Below are positions 8,909-16,804 of a DNA stretch of 40,557 bases, piece after piece. The notes below the pieces were generated by a model that was not told where the DNA came from, ran no database searches, and worked only from the letters and a program-made list of their open reading frames with translations. Numbering within the stretch: the first letter of the stretch is position 1; each line of letters opens with the position of its first letter. The DNA comes from Actinomycetota bacterium (GTDB lineage Bacteria > Actinomycetota > Acidimicrobiia > Acidimicrobiales > Ilumatobacteraceae): NCBI GenBank assembly GCA_009703055.1, contig WLGW01000009.1, forward strand, positions 1-40,557, written 5' to 3'. Position numbers and translations under genes: made by a program.

Positions 8909-10226
8909 ATTGTGGATGACCAATCATCGCTAGCGCACGAGAACGTTCACGAATAGAACGACCCTCAAGTTCGGCGATGCCGTACTCAGTGATAATGATG
9001 TCGAGCTGATGACGCGGTGTACTCACCACACTGCCTGCTGGAAACTGAGGCAAGATCCGACTTGTGAGAACACCATTCACCATGCTGGTGGAAGGAAGAC
9101 AAATCAGACTGCGACCCGAAAGATTGAGTCCGGGGCCTGCAACGAAATCTTCGTGACCACCAACGCCACTAAATTGTTGTCCGTTGATGGTGTCGGCCAT
9201 GACTTGTCCGGAGAGATCCACTGCAAGAGCACCGTTGATTGAAATCATGTCTCGATTGGTAGAGATTCGCTCAGGTGAATTCACAACTTTGACTGGCAAG
9301 AAACGAACGTCTTCGTTTTCATGAAGCCATTCGTATAGTTCTGGAATTCCTGCAGCAAACGTTGTCGGGGAGAAACCATCAAACTCGTTGCCCTTTTTGT
9401 TGGTGACCTTTCCTGCTTGATGAAGTCGCATGAGTCCTGTTGTGAACATCTCAGAGTGCACTCCGAAATTACCGAGGTCACCATTGGCAAGGAATGTTGC
9501 AATCTGGTTGGGGATGCCACCGATTCCGGTCTGCAAAGTGCAACCACTGTGAATGAATGACAATGCAAGTTGAGCAATGGTCAGTTCAGCTTCTGTGGGT
9601 TCTGTGTCGGCGAGATTCAGCGGCGCACGATCAGTGGTAATCAGTGCATCAATGTTGTCGACGTGAATGCGATGGGGGTGGTGCGGCATGATGCCAAACG
9701 TGCGGGGGAACTTTTCACTGACTTCGACGATCAAGAGTCGATCTGGGTCGGCAGTAACACGATTGATTTCGTCGACGCTTGCTCCGGCGTGGACGGACAA
9801 ACTGACCCACCCGTCAACGGGGGGAGAACCGGCAGTCGCGATGACCCGGGGCTTGAGCCATTCCAGCACGGGCTCAAAGCGGCGAAAGTCTGCTGGCACG
9901 TAGTCAATGGAGGCTCCAGTGTCGCGTAGGAAGCGTTCTGCGGGGCCGAAAAAGCCGCTGCGATAGTGGACGCCCTTCTGGGTCAAAACCCCATACAGGT
10001 CAGGCATGAGGGCTCCGAAGATCTGGAGGTTCTCGAAGTCTGTCCGTTCGCCAAGGGCGTGCATGAAGCCACCGGGAACACCTGGTCCGAGGGGCACTGC
10101 CATGGTGTCGGTTGACCGAATGAGGGCAACAGCATCAGCGAGGTTCATAGAAGCCATGTGACCCATGGTACGCAAGTAGTGGTTCCATGTGTCGTCTGGC
10201 AGGCTCTGAGTAATGCAGTCCGACAT
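8862..10226 (-). CDS. Acetyl-CoA hydrolase/transferase (4-hydroxybutyrate CoA-transferase-like)
   Basis: A two-domain class I CoA-transferase of about 454 aa. Typical segments are LQTGIGGIPNQIATFL, GVHSEMFTTGLM (with the conserved Glu), INGALAVDLSGQV and the C-terminal ITEYGIAELEGRSIRERSRALA. The enzyme moves CoA between short acyl groups and acetate. The start is uncertain. The ATG at 10226 (MSDCITQS) keeps the conserved DDTWNHYLRTM region but overlaps the divergent flavoprotein gene by 14 bp. ATGs at 10166 and 10157 would avoid overlap but shorten the N terminus. The 3' end overlaps PAP2 by 47 bp. Confidence 0.9.
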   Translation of the reverse strand: MSDCITQSLPDDTWNHYLRTMGHMASMNLADAVALIRSTDTMAVPLGPGVPGGFMHALGERTDFENLQIFGALMPDLYGVLTQKGVHYRSGFFGPAERFLRDTGASIDYVPADFRRFEPVLEWLKPRVIATAGSPPVDGWVSLSVHAGASVDEINRVTADPDRLLIVEVSEKFPRTFGIMPHHPHRIHVDNIDALITTDRAPLNLADTEPTEAELTIAQLALSFIHSGCTLQTGIGGIPNQIATFLANGDLGNFGVHSEMFTTGLMRLHQAGKVTNKKGNEFDGFSPTTFAAGIPELYEWLHENEDVRFLPVKVVNSPERISTNRDMISINGALAVDLSGQVMADTINGQQFSGVGGHEDFVAGPGLNLSGRSLICLPSTSMVNGVLTSRILPQFPAGSVVSTPRHQLDIIITEYGIAELEGRSIRERSRALAMIGHPQFRDELLANAEQWPKD

Positions 10227-11427
10227 TCTCATCATTGGCGGTGGTCCAGCTGGTTCAGCTGCTGCCATCACCGCAGCACGTGCCGGCCTGAAAGTGATTC
10301 TTTTTGAGAAAGGCGTCCATGGACGCGACAAGGTGTGCGGCGACGGACTCACGCCACGTGCCATCGGTGCGCTTGATGAATTGAGAATTGATTACTCCGT
10401 TGCACATCGCATCGATGGCTTGCGAATGATTGCTGGGAAGAAGCAACGCGAACTTGCATGGCCGACAACAGCAAAGTTTCCGAATCATGGTGCTGTCTGG
10501 CCGCGTCATCGTTTTGATACTCATCTCATCGACGTTGCTATCGCCAGCGGAGTTGACGTTCGGTTTGGATGCGAAGCACTGCCAGTTCTTGAAGACGGCA
10601 CAGTGATTGGTGTGAGTGTGGGGTCGGAGCAATACCGTGCGCCCTTCACGATTCTTGCAGCAGGTGCGCAAGGAATGGCTGCAACAATGCTTGGCGCTGT
10701 TCGTGACCCGAATGAAACATTCGGTCTTGCCATTCGTGCGTACGCACCTACTCCGCGTCACGCTGAGCGTCACCTCGAGGCGTGTCTTAGTTTGAGTGAC
10801 GAACATGGCACTGCAGTGCCTGGTTACGGATGGATGTTTCCGGCGGGCGATGGCACTGTCAACATCGGAGTTGGCGCATTGAGCACGATGAAGGGATTCA
10901 AGAAATTGAATCTGAATACCTTGCTTGATCAATACGCATCACTTGTTCGCGACTCATGGTCGTTGGGTGATTACATCGAAAAGCCGCGCGCATGGCGCTT
11001 GCCAATGAGTTGTATCCGCCGACACGGACCTGGGTGGGTTGCTATCGGTGATGCTGCAGGATTCGTGAACCCCATGAACGGTGAAGGAATTGACTACGGA
11101 CTGGAATCAGGAATTCTTGCTGCAGAGAAATTCATTGCAGATCCGGTCACTGCGTCAGAGGCATACGACCGCGAAGTAGGAGAACGCTTTGACGCATTCT
11201 TACGAACAGGTCGTCGGTTTAGTTTCTTGATTGGTCATCCGTGGTTATTGAAGCCAGGTTTGCGTATTGCCGTCGGAACCCAAGCAGCAGCAGACATCAC
11301 GTTGTCGGTCATGGGAAATCTCATTGATTCGAAGACTCCTGGAGCCGCAGGTCGAGTGATGAAAGTTGCCGATACGGCACTGCGCATTGCTGACCCCGTT
11401 CTGCGTCGTACGCGCGCTCGTGCGTAG
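10213..11427 (+). CDS. Geranylgeranyl-reductase-family FAD-dependent oxidoreductase
   Basis: A 404-aa flavoprotein with FAD-binding DILIIGGGPAGSAA at the N terminus, the family motif DKVCGDGLTPRA (about residues 37-48) and the second FAD motif IGDAAGFVNPMNGEGI. The family reduces isoprenoid double bonds. In actinobacteria the most likely substrate is the menaquinone side chain (MenJ type) or archaeol/carotenoid-like prenyl groups. The choice is inferred, and no prenyl-synthesis genes are adjacent. It heads a plus-strand run with FKBP, a ferritin-like gene and a DCC gene. The ATG overlaps the presumed divergent CoA-transferase start. Confidence 0.88.
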   Translation: MQSDILIIGGGPAGSAAAITAARAGLKVILFEKGVHGRDKVCGDGLTPRAIGALDELRIDYSVAHRIDGLRMIAGKKQRELAWPTTAKFPNHGAVWPRHRFDTHLIDVAIASGVDVRFGCEALPVLEDGTVIGVSVGSEQYRAPFTILAAGAQGMAATMLGAVRDPNETFGLAIRAYAPTPRHAERHLEACLSLSDEHGTAVPGYGWMFPAGDGTVNIGVGALSTMKGFKKLNLNTLLDQYASLVRDSWSLGDYIEKPRAWRLPMSCIRRHGPGWVAIGDAAGFVNPMNGEGIDYGLESGILAAEKFIADPVTASEAYDREVGERFDAFLRTGRRFSFLIGHPWLLKPGLRIAVGTQAAADITLSVMGNLIDSKTPGAAGRVMKVADTALRIADPVLRRTRARA

Positions 11428-11441
11428 CTCTGACGGGGAGA

Positions 11442-11447
11442 TAGGTT
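11442..11447 (+). promoter_or_regulatory. Candidate leaderless -10 (TAGGTT) of the FKBP gene
   Basis: TAGGTT, then GAAGCC (6 nt), then ATG, inside the 26-bp gap after the flavoprotein gene. This suggests an internal leaderless promoter for the FKBP-ferritin-DCC part of the run. Confidence 0.45.
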
Positions 11448-11453
11448 GAAGCC

Positions 11454-11828
11454 ATGAGTGCAACAAAGCCTGAAGTAACAGTTCCTGCTGGTAATCCACC
11501 TGAAGACCTTGTCATCGAAGATGTCATCGTCGGCACCGGAAATGAAGCAAAGGCAGGTGCCAATGTTGAAGTGCACTACGTCGGCGTTGCATGGAGCACT
11601 CAGCGCGAATTTGATGCCTCATGGAATCGCGGTGACTCATTTGAGTTTCGTTTGGGAGCCGGGCAAGTCATTGCTGGTTGGGACCATGGAGTTGCGGGAA
11701 TGAAAGTGGGCGGACGTCGAGTGCTCACCATTCCGCCGGCAATGGGGTACGGAGCGCAAGGCGCTGGTGGCGTTATCAAAGGTGGCGAAACTTTGATTTT
11801 TGTTGTCGACCTTCTCAACGTGAACTGA
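11454..11828 (+). CDS. FKBP-type peptidyl-prolyl cis-trans isomerase
   Basis: A 124-aa single-domain FKBP. Family landmarks are VEVHYVGVAW, the fragment FRLGAGQVIAGWDHG, then GMKVGGRRVLTIPPAMGYG and a final GETLIFVVDLLNVN. The active-site Val-Ile and Trp (QVIAGWD) are conserved. There is no signal peptide or membrane segment, so it should be cytosolic and help folding at X-Pro bonds. It is followed after 6 bp by the ferritin-like gene. Confidence 0.94.
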   Translation: MSATKPEVTVPAGNPPEDLVIEDVIVGTGNEAKAGANVEVHYVGVAWSTQREFDASWNRGDSFEFRLGAGQVIAGWDHGVAGMKVGGRRVLTIPPAMGYGAQGAGGVIKGGETLIFVVDLLNVN

Positions 11829-11834
11829 TTCATT

Positions 11835-12305
11835 ATGTCTGACATCAATTTCTTCACCGCCAATGCATCTCTTGCTGATGTTCCAAAATTGGAAGTTCCT
11901 GAACTGACGTTGATGTACCGCATTGAGATGGCAGGGGAGTTGTTCTACAACTTGTTGGCTGACCGTGTGAACAACGAAGAGGCCGCATCCCTGTTGCGGA
12001 AGAACGCTGTTGAAGAACGTGGACATGCTCGTCGGTTGGCCAGAATGATCAGCATTAAAAATGGCACTGAATGGGAGCCAACTGCAGAGGAAGCCGAGCT
12101 TCTTGATGTCCCGCTTCCCGACACCATTGATGCGCGAATGTTCGCGGGCATCGTAAAGGGTGAACTGAATGGCGACATTGGCTACCAGAAATGGGCTGAC
12201 GCTGAAGACAATGAAGAAGTGGAACGACTTCTTCGTCTGAATGGTCGCGAAGAAACTATCCACGCAGGTCGTGCACAGCAGGTGTTTGACCTTTTGAGCG
12301 CGTAG
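11835..12305 (+). CDS. Ferritin-like (rubrerythrin-type) diiron protein
   Basis: A 156-aa all-helical protein with two E...ExxH-type half-sites, as in the ferritin-like superfamily: Glu35 with Glu61 and His64 (VEERGHARR), and Glu110 with Glu140 and His143 (REETIHAGR). These predict a diiron centre. No C-terminal rubredoxin domain is present, so it is not a full-length rubrerythrin. A peroxide-scavenging or oxidase role is inferred from the fold. It lies between FKBP (6 bp) and the DCC gene (3 bp), probably in one operon. Confidence 0.8.
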   Translation: MSDINFFTANASLADVPKLEVPELTLMYRIEMAGELFYNLLADRVNNEEAASLLRKNAVEERGHARRLARMISIKNGTEWEPTAEEAELLDVPLPDTIDARMFAGIVKGELNGDIGYQKWADAEDNEEVERLLRLNGREETIHAGRAQQVFDLLSA

Positions 12306-12308
12306 ATC

Positions 12309-12662
12309 ATGGCTGCCGGTGTCGTTGTCTATGACGGCGACTGCGGTATTTGCGAAGCAGCTTCTGGCTTCATCCGTCGACACATTTCTCAAGTCGATGT
12401 GATGTCGCATCGTGAATACGGTGTCTCATCTCTGGCATCTGTGTGGTTCTTGACATTTAATGGTCGCTACGAAGGGGCAGATGCCGTTTCGCGCATTCTT
12501 CGGCTCTCTGAGAAGCGAGTTCTCCGTATGAGTGGGATTGTGATTGCTCTGCCAGTGATTCGCATTGTCGCACGAATTGTGTACTTCATCATCGCAAAGA
12601 ATCGACGAAGAATTTCTCGACTGTTTGGCTTGAAAGCTTGCTCAGTCCCTCAAGCAAGATAA
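12309..12662 (+). CDS. DCC-family (DUF393) thiol-disulfide oxidoreductase-like protein
   Basis: A 117-aa protein that begins VVVYDGDCGICE. This is the DxxCxxC signature of the DUF393/DCC family, with Cys12 and Cys15, and a thioredoxin-like fold is expected. A hydrophobic stretch near residues 80-98 (IVIALPVIRIVARIVYFII) suggests membrane association. It is the last gene of the run starting at 10213, and its stop abuts the convergent ABM gene with no spacer. Confidence 0.82.
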   Translation: MAAGVVVYDGDCGICEAASGFIRRHISQVDVMSHREYGVSSLASVWFLTFNGRYEGADAVSRILRLSEKRVLRMSGIVIALPVIRIVARIVYFIIAKNRRRISRLFGLKACSVPQAR

Positions 12663-13280
12663 CTAGCGCACCTCTGAGTTTTGCGGCAACATGCGTCGGC
12701 GGCGCCACCATTTTCGTACGGGGCCCGTTGTGTACTTACTCGTTGCACCAATGAGTGCCGTTGAGATAAGTACACGAGGAAGAATCGCCATCTTTGCGAG
12801 ATGAGGTGCGAGCGCAACGGATGACACGAGCGCAACGGGATAGATCCATGCAATGTCTGCAACAAATCGTCCTGTCTTGGTGCGGTGTCGGTCAACTTCT
12901 CCTAAAGCATTAAAGAACTCTTCGGTGCCTGCCGTTGCAGTGACCCTCTCTGAGTCAATGAGTGAATCACCCCTATCGCGAAGATCTTGGCGAATCTCCG
13001 AGCGCTCCCACTGGCGTAGTGACAGGACATCGGCGAATCGAAACACCATTTGGTAGGTGTTGTTGTTGCGGTCAGGATGCAAAGTTGTCGCGCCCAAACA
13101 GCCAGGAGCTTCTTGAACTGCTTGTTGCATCTCAGTGCACCATTGCTCAAATTCAGTGCGATATCCCTTCTTGGGGATTCGTGCGATGGTGATCGTCACT
13201 GTCCCAGGAGCAATCTTGGGAAGGCGCCCTGTCTCGAAGTTTCCTGTTAAGTCGGGCATGGGCGTTACGGTAGTGGGCAT
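12663..13280 (-). CDS. Antibiotic biosynthesis monooxygenase (ABM)-domain membrane protein
   Basis: A protein of up to 205 aa. Residues of about 28-110 form a ferredoxin-like ABM domain (ITIARIPKKGYRTEFEQW, then APGCLGATTLHP and YQMVFRF). Residues of about 145-185 contain one or two hydrophobic segments, ending in the Arg-rich tail RKWWRRRRM. Such fused ABM-TM proteins are common and of unknown function. A start at 13259 (second ATG) is possible. It is divergent from the flavodoxin-fold pair, with 23 bp between starts. Confidence 0.78.
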   Translation of the reverse strand: MPTTVTPMPDLTGNFETGRLPKIAPGTVTITIARIPKKGYRTEFEQWCTEMQQAVQEAPGCLGATTLHPDRNNNTYQMVFRFADVLSLRQWERSEIRQDLRDRGDSLIDSERVTATAGTEEFFNALGEVDRHRTKTGRFVADIAWIYPVALVSSVALAPHLAKMAILPRVLISTALIGATSKYTTGPVRKWWRRRRMLPQNSEVR

Positions 13281-13303
13281 CCCGACTATCGGGGGTTCAT
13301 TTC

Positions 13304-13891
13304 ATGCGTGCTCTCGTTGTCTACTGCCATCCTGTTGAGGGAAGTCTCTGTTCCGCAATACGCGACGCTGCAGTAAAAGGCCTTTCTGCAGCCGGACATG
13401 ACGTCAGCGTGATTGACCTCGCTGCTGATGATTTTGATCCTGTGATGCCCGTCGAAGAGTGGCGAACATATATGGATCGCAAAATTGTGACGACGCCAGA
13501 GATTGTTCGCTACATCGAAAAGGTGCAAGAGAGCGAGATTCTCGTATTTGTATACCCCACGTGGTGGTCGGGCTTGCCCGCACAACTGAAGGGCTGGCTG
13601 GAAAGAGTTCTTGTCGTTGGAGTGGCGTTTCGTTTCACGAAGAAGGACCGTGTTCGCCCAGGTCTGACACAGATGCGACGCATTCATGTGATTTCCACGT
13701 ATGGCTCTCCGAAGTTGTATGTCCGCCTGGTGAATGACAACGGTCGTCGTATTTTGACGCGAGCTCTTCGTTTGTGTGGAACAAAGCGAACAAGAACGTC
13801 ACATCAAGGTTTGTATGCGCTTGATACATCGACGCCAGAGAGTCGTCAGCAGTTCTTGCGAGATGTTGAGAAAAAGATGACGACGTTATGA
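13304..13891 (+). CDS. Flavodoxin-fold NAD(P)H quinone reductase family protein (copy 1)
   Basis: A 195-aa NQO1/Kef-ancillary-type (Flavodoxin_2) protein. It starts MRALVVYCHPVEGSL (FMN/FAD phosphate loop), contains the isoalloxazine-contact segment VYPTWWSGLPAQLKGWLERV, and ends with a basic helical tail. These enzymes carry out two-electron reduction of quinones or other electrophiles. It overlaps the next, homologous gene by 4 bp (ATGA). A GGGGG run about 8 nt before the ATG may serve as Shine-Dalgarno sequence. Confidence 0.87.
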   Translation: MRALVVYCHPVEGSLCSAIRDAAVKGLSAAGHDVSVIDLAADDFDPVMPVEEWRTYMDRKIVTTPEIVRYIEKVQESEILVFVYPTWWSGLPAQLKGWLERVLVVGVAFRFTKKDRVRPGLTQMRRIHVISTYGSPKLYVRLVNDNGRRILTRALRLCGTKRTRTSHQGLYALDTSTPESRQQFLRDVEKKMTTL

Positions 13892-14499
13892 ACGTTCTCG
13901 TAATTTCTGCTCATCCATCGCCGGACTCGTTTATTGGAACGTTGCGCGAAGAAGTCCTGGCTGAGCTCTCTCAGCTTGGTCATGATGTTCGCCATCATGA
14001 TTTGTATGCCGAGGAATTCAACCCTGTCTTCAGCTCTTATGAACGGCTGAATCATGTGGGGGATATCCATGAGAAACTACGACGGTTGCCCGATCTGAAA
14101 CCCCACGTTGAAGATATTCAGTGGGCACAGGCTCTCGTGCTTGTGTACCCAACGTGGTGGTCGGCGCAGCCGGCAATTCTTAAAGGGTGGATTGATCGAG
14201 TACTCATGAATGAGATTGCATGGATTCTTCCTGAGGGTGCTGCACGAATTCGTCCTCTGCTGACCAACATCAAAAAGGTTGTTGTCGTCACCACACATGG
14301 TTCAACAAAGTTTGTGAATGCATTGGAAGGCGAAGCAGGAAAGCGAACGGCTTTTCGTTCCATTCGTTTGATGTTCAACAAGAGAACCCGGTGTCATTGG
14401 ATTGCTTTGTATGCACTTGACCATGCTTCTGCAAGGAAGCGCGGCCAGTTGATCATCCGTGTTCGTCGGCGTGTTCGTCGAGATCTCGGTTCTGCGTAG
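13888..14499 (+). CDS. Flavodoxin-fold NAD(P)H quinone reductase family protein (copy 2)
   Basis: A 203-aa paralogue of the preceding gene. It starts MNVLVISAHPSPDSF and has VYPTWWSAQPAILKGWIDRV and THGSTKFVNALEG, corresponding to STYGSPKLYVRLVND in copy 1. The two have diverged enough to differ in loop residues and C-terminal tail (here RVRRRVRRDL, strongly basic). A tandem duplication followed by 4-bp translational coupling suggests a heterodimer, since the family normally works as a dimer. Its last 47 bp overlap the convergent membrane-protein gene. Confidence 0.87.
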   Translation: MNVLVISAHPSPDSFIGTLREEVLAELSQLGHDVRHHDLYAEEFNPVFSSYERLNHVGDIHEKLRRLPDLKPHVEDIQWAQALVLVYPTWWSAQPAILKGWIDRVLMNEIAWILPEGAARIRPLLTNIKKVVVVTTHGSTKFVNALEGEAGKRTAFRSIRLMFNKRTRCHWIALYALDHASARKRGQLIIRVRRRVRRDLGSA

Positions 14500-15751
14500 C
14501 TCTCGGCAGCGCATAGACAAGTGCCACGATGGCAATCAGTCGTACAGCAACTGCAGATGTCACCGAATGTCGGGGGTGTTCAATACCTGACGTCAGCAGT
14601 GTTGTGGCATAAATAGCGACAAGCGTGATGCACATGGAAGCAAGAAAGAGGAAATCCTTTCGGCTCTTGAGAAATACAAGAAGAAGTGCTCCGATGGTGA
14701 TGATGCTCCATAGTTCCCATGATCCGAAAAGCACTCGAGGAATCATCGGGCCATTTTCCAGTGGAAGAAAGTCATCATTGGGCGGTGAGAGTGTTGCGTT
14801 TGTGAGTGATGTCAATCGAGAGAATGTGTCTGTGGGGTGTGTAAGGACGTAGCGAACGTATGTCCTCCAGCCGCTGTCATGAACCCATTGTGCAAGTGGG
14901 GCTCCTCCGACACGCATGAGTGTGGGTGGCACTTGACCATCGGGGAGAGGGATGACTGCTGAGACTTCGGATGGCAGTTGATCGATGTAGTCGTAGCCAG
15001 TGGCATCTCGCATTCCTTCTGAAAGAGGCATGCCTTGTTGAGCGAACCATGCAAAACGAGTGTCATCAGTAATCACTCGTTCCTGCAGAACTGTATAGAA
15101 ATTCAGCGCTGACGTAGAACTGTTCCCTTGAAGTTGCAAAACCCCGCCGACCAACACGACAAGCAGAATCAGTGTTGTGAGCGAGACCTTGCGTCCTCGA
15201 CTAGCTATGAAAGCGATGAAGGGCGAGACGAGAACGATGAGAAGCACCCAGAGATGAACTGGTCGCGTGTAGGCACACAGAGTCACACTGGCAAGCCAAA
15301 TGCTGATGGATAAGGGGTTGGCGTTCTTGCGCATGTTCAGTGAAGCGGCAATTGTCAAAACAAAAAATGAGATTCCGAGAGATTCGGACAGAAGCGCCAG
15401 GTCGTATCGAACAACTTGAGGGGATACCCCCAAGAGCAGAACTGTAGAGAGCACTGCACGGGGGTAGCGAGACATCTTGGAAAGGATGAGCGCACACCAT
15501 GACCATGCGATAGCGGCGATGACGGCCTGAAGAGTGATTCGTCCGACGTCGGTATCGACCAGTGCATAGAGAAATGGCACGGACCAGAAGCGATCGATGT
15601 CGCCCAGAAACCGAAATGACTCGTAGCCAGTTGTGTCGGGGAATCGGGCTATCGGCCGATCAAGTGAAGCCACTGCACGAAGAGCGAGGGAAAGAAAGAT
15701 AGCCAGTGGGGTGAACGTCGATGTGCGCATCAACTGGCGGAGACGATGCAT
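14453..15751 (-). CDS. Polytopic membrane protein, glycosyltransferase-C-like
   Basis: A 432-aa protein with roughly ten hydrophobic segments and an extracytoplasmic-looking loop (about residues 215-310, with PLPDGQVPPTLMRVGGAPLAQWV). The topology resembles GT-C/PMT-like mannosyltransferases, and an acidic residue pair occurs early (TTGYESFRFLGDIDRF), but no decisive motif was recognised. The start is the ATG at 15751, preceded on the minus strand by TACCGT and a 6-nt gap (leaderless pattern). A second ATG lies 8 codons in. The 3' end overlaps the flavodoxin-fold gene by 47 bp. Confidence 0.72.
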   Translation of the reverse strand: MHRLRQLMRTSTFTPLAIFLSLALRAVASLDRPIARFPDTTGYESFRFLGDIDRFWSVPFLYALVDTDVGRITLQAVIAAIAWSWCALILSKMSRYPRAVLSTVLLLGVSPQVVRYDLALLSESLGISFFVLTIAASLNMRKNANPLSISIWLASVTLCAYTRPVHLWVLLIVLVSPFIAFIASRGRKVSLTTLILLVVLVGGVLQLQGNSSTSALNFYTVLQERVITDDTRFAWFAQQGMPLSEGMRDATGYDYIDQLPSEVSAVIPLPDGQVPPTLMRVGGAPLAQWVHDSGWRTYVRYVLTHPTDTFSRLTSLTNATLSPPNDDFLPLENGPMIPRVLFGSWELWSIITIGALLLVFLKSRKDFLFLASMCITLVAIYATTLLTSGIEHPRHSVTSAVAVRLIAIVALVYALPRATQNRDLDEHADEHG

Positions 15752-15757
15752 ATATGT

Positions 15758-15763
15758 ACGGTA
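15758..15763 (-). promoter_or_regulatory. Candidate leaderless -10 (TACCGT) of the membrane-protein gene
   Basis: TACCGT, then ACATAT (6 nt), then ATG on the minus strand. The divergent quinone oxidoreductase gene has the identical hexamer in mirror position. Confidence 0.5.
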
Positions 15764-15794
15764 GTCGGGTCGTCATAGTTGATGTGAGGTCTAG

Positions 15795-15800
15795 TACCGT
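15795..15800 (+). promoter_or_regulatory. Candidate leaderless -10 (TACCGT) of the quinone oxidoreductase gene
   Basis: TACCGT, then CATCAAG (7 nt), then the ATG at 15808. No Shine-Dalgarno site is visible, which agrees with a leaderless message. Confidence 0.5.
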
Positions 15801-15807
15801 CATCAAG

Positions 15808-16791
15808 ATGAAGACAATGTTGGTCGAAGCCCTTGGTTCAGTTGAAGATCTCACACTCGTTGAGATGGAGAGCCCGGCGCTCATTGATGGTCACATACGT
15901 ATTGAGATCCTTGCTTGTGGGTTGAACTATGTCGATGCCTTGATGATTGAAGGCAAGTATCAAATCAAGCCACCGGTGCCATATCGACCAGGCTCCGAAG
16001 TGGTGGGTCGCGTCACAGAGGTTGCATCTGATGTCACTCGTGTCAAAGTCGGCGACCGAGTGTTTGCGCCTGTAGGCAACGGAGGTTTCTCTAACGAAGC
16101 AGTAGTGGCGGAGAGCCGCGTTCTCGCACTTCCCGACAACATCACAGATGGTCAAGGTGCAACGTTTATGCAGAGCTACCTCACTGCGTGGTTTGCATTT
16201 AACTACCGTGCGTCCATTGTTGAAGGCGACACCATGTTGGTCTTAGGCGCTGGCGGTGGTGTTGGTCTCGCTGGCGTGGACTTAGCTGTATCAATGGGAG
16301 TGAAAGTCATCGCAGCTGCTTCAACTGAAGAGAAGCGTCAACTTGCACTGTCGAGAGGAGCCTTCGCTGCTATCGATGTTTCAACCGAAGATGTCAAGGC
16401 TCGAGCACGCGAACTTGCTGATGGTCGACTCGATCTGGTGTACGACCCAGTTGGCGGTGACTTAGCTGCTCAATGCTTGCGAGCGTTAGCGCCTGGTGGT
16501 CAGTACATGGTCGTCGGTTTTGTCGCCGGAATTCCTCAGTTACCTGCAAATCATGTCTTGCTCACAAACCGCACAGTGGTCGGTGTCGACTGGGGTGCAT
16601 GGATGTTGCGCAATCAAGTTGACAACGCAAAGATGCTGGTCGAAGTGATGGGTGAGATGGCAAAAGGAAAGTTGCATCCAGTTGAGCCAGTGACGTATCC
16701 CATGTCTCAAGCTGCACAAGCATTGAAAGATATGCAGAATCGAAAGATTGCCGGCAAAGTTGCCCTCGTGCCCGATTTTGACGGTGTCTGA
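15808..16791 (+). CDS. NADPH:quinone oxidoreductase (zinc-free MDR family)
   Basis: A protein of about 327 aa of the medium-chain dehydrogenase/reductase family, quinone-reductase branch. The N-terminal GroES-like domain contains CGLNYVDALMIEGKYQIKP and PGSEVVGRV. The Rossmann domain has VLGAGGGVGLAGVDLA, near the AxxGxxG-type NADPH motif. The zinc-ligand Cys/His residues of alcohol dehydrogenases are absent. The start is taken at MKTMLVEALG. The frame runs upstream to 15721, but that extension would overlap the divergent gene and does not look like the family. It may reduce quinones or enoyl compounds. Confidence 0.9.
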   Translation: MKTMLVEALGSVEDLTLVEMESPALIDGHIRIEILACGLNYVDALMIEGKYQIKPPVPYRPGSEVVGRVTEVASDVTRVKVGDRVFAPVGNGGFSNEAVVAESRVLALPDNITDGQGATFMQSYLTAWFAFNYRASIVEGDTMLVLGAGGGVGLAGVDLAVSMGVKVIAAASTEEKRQLALSRGAFAAIDVSTEDVKARARELADGRLDLVYDPVGGDLAAQCLRALAPGGQYMVVGFVAGIPQLPANHVLLTNRTVVGVDWGAWMLRNQVDNAKMLVEVMGEMAKGKLHPVEPVTYPMSQAAQALKDMQNRKIAGKVALVPDFDGV

Positions 16792-16804
16792 TTTCAACTA
16801 AAGA

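Noticed and set aside
8862-14499. Two convergent overlaps of exactly 47 bp (8862-8908 and 14453-14499) as a meaningful pattern
   Set aside because: The sequences are unrelated and tail overlaps of this size are ordinary in compact genomes; treated as coincidence.
15758-15800. ACGGTA...TACCGT as an operator between divergent genes
   Set aside because: The two arms are better explained as identical -10 hexamers of two divergent leaderless genes, since each lies 6-7 nt before its start codon.
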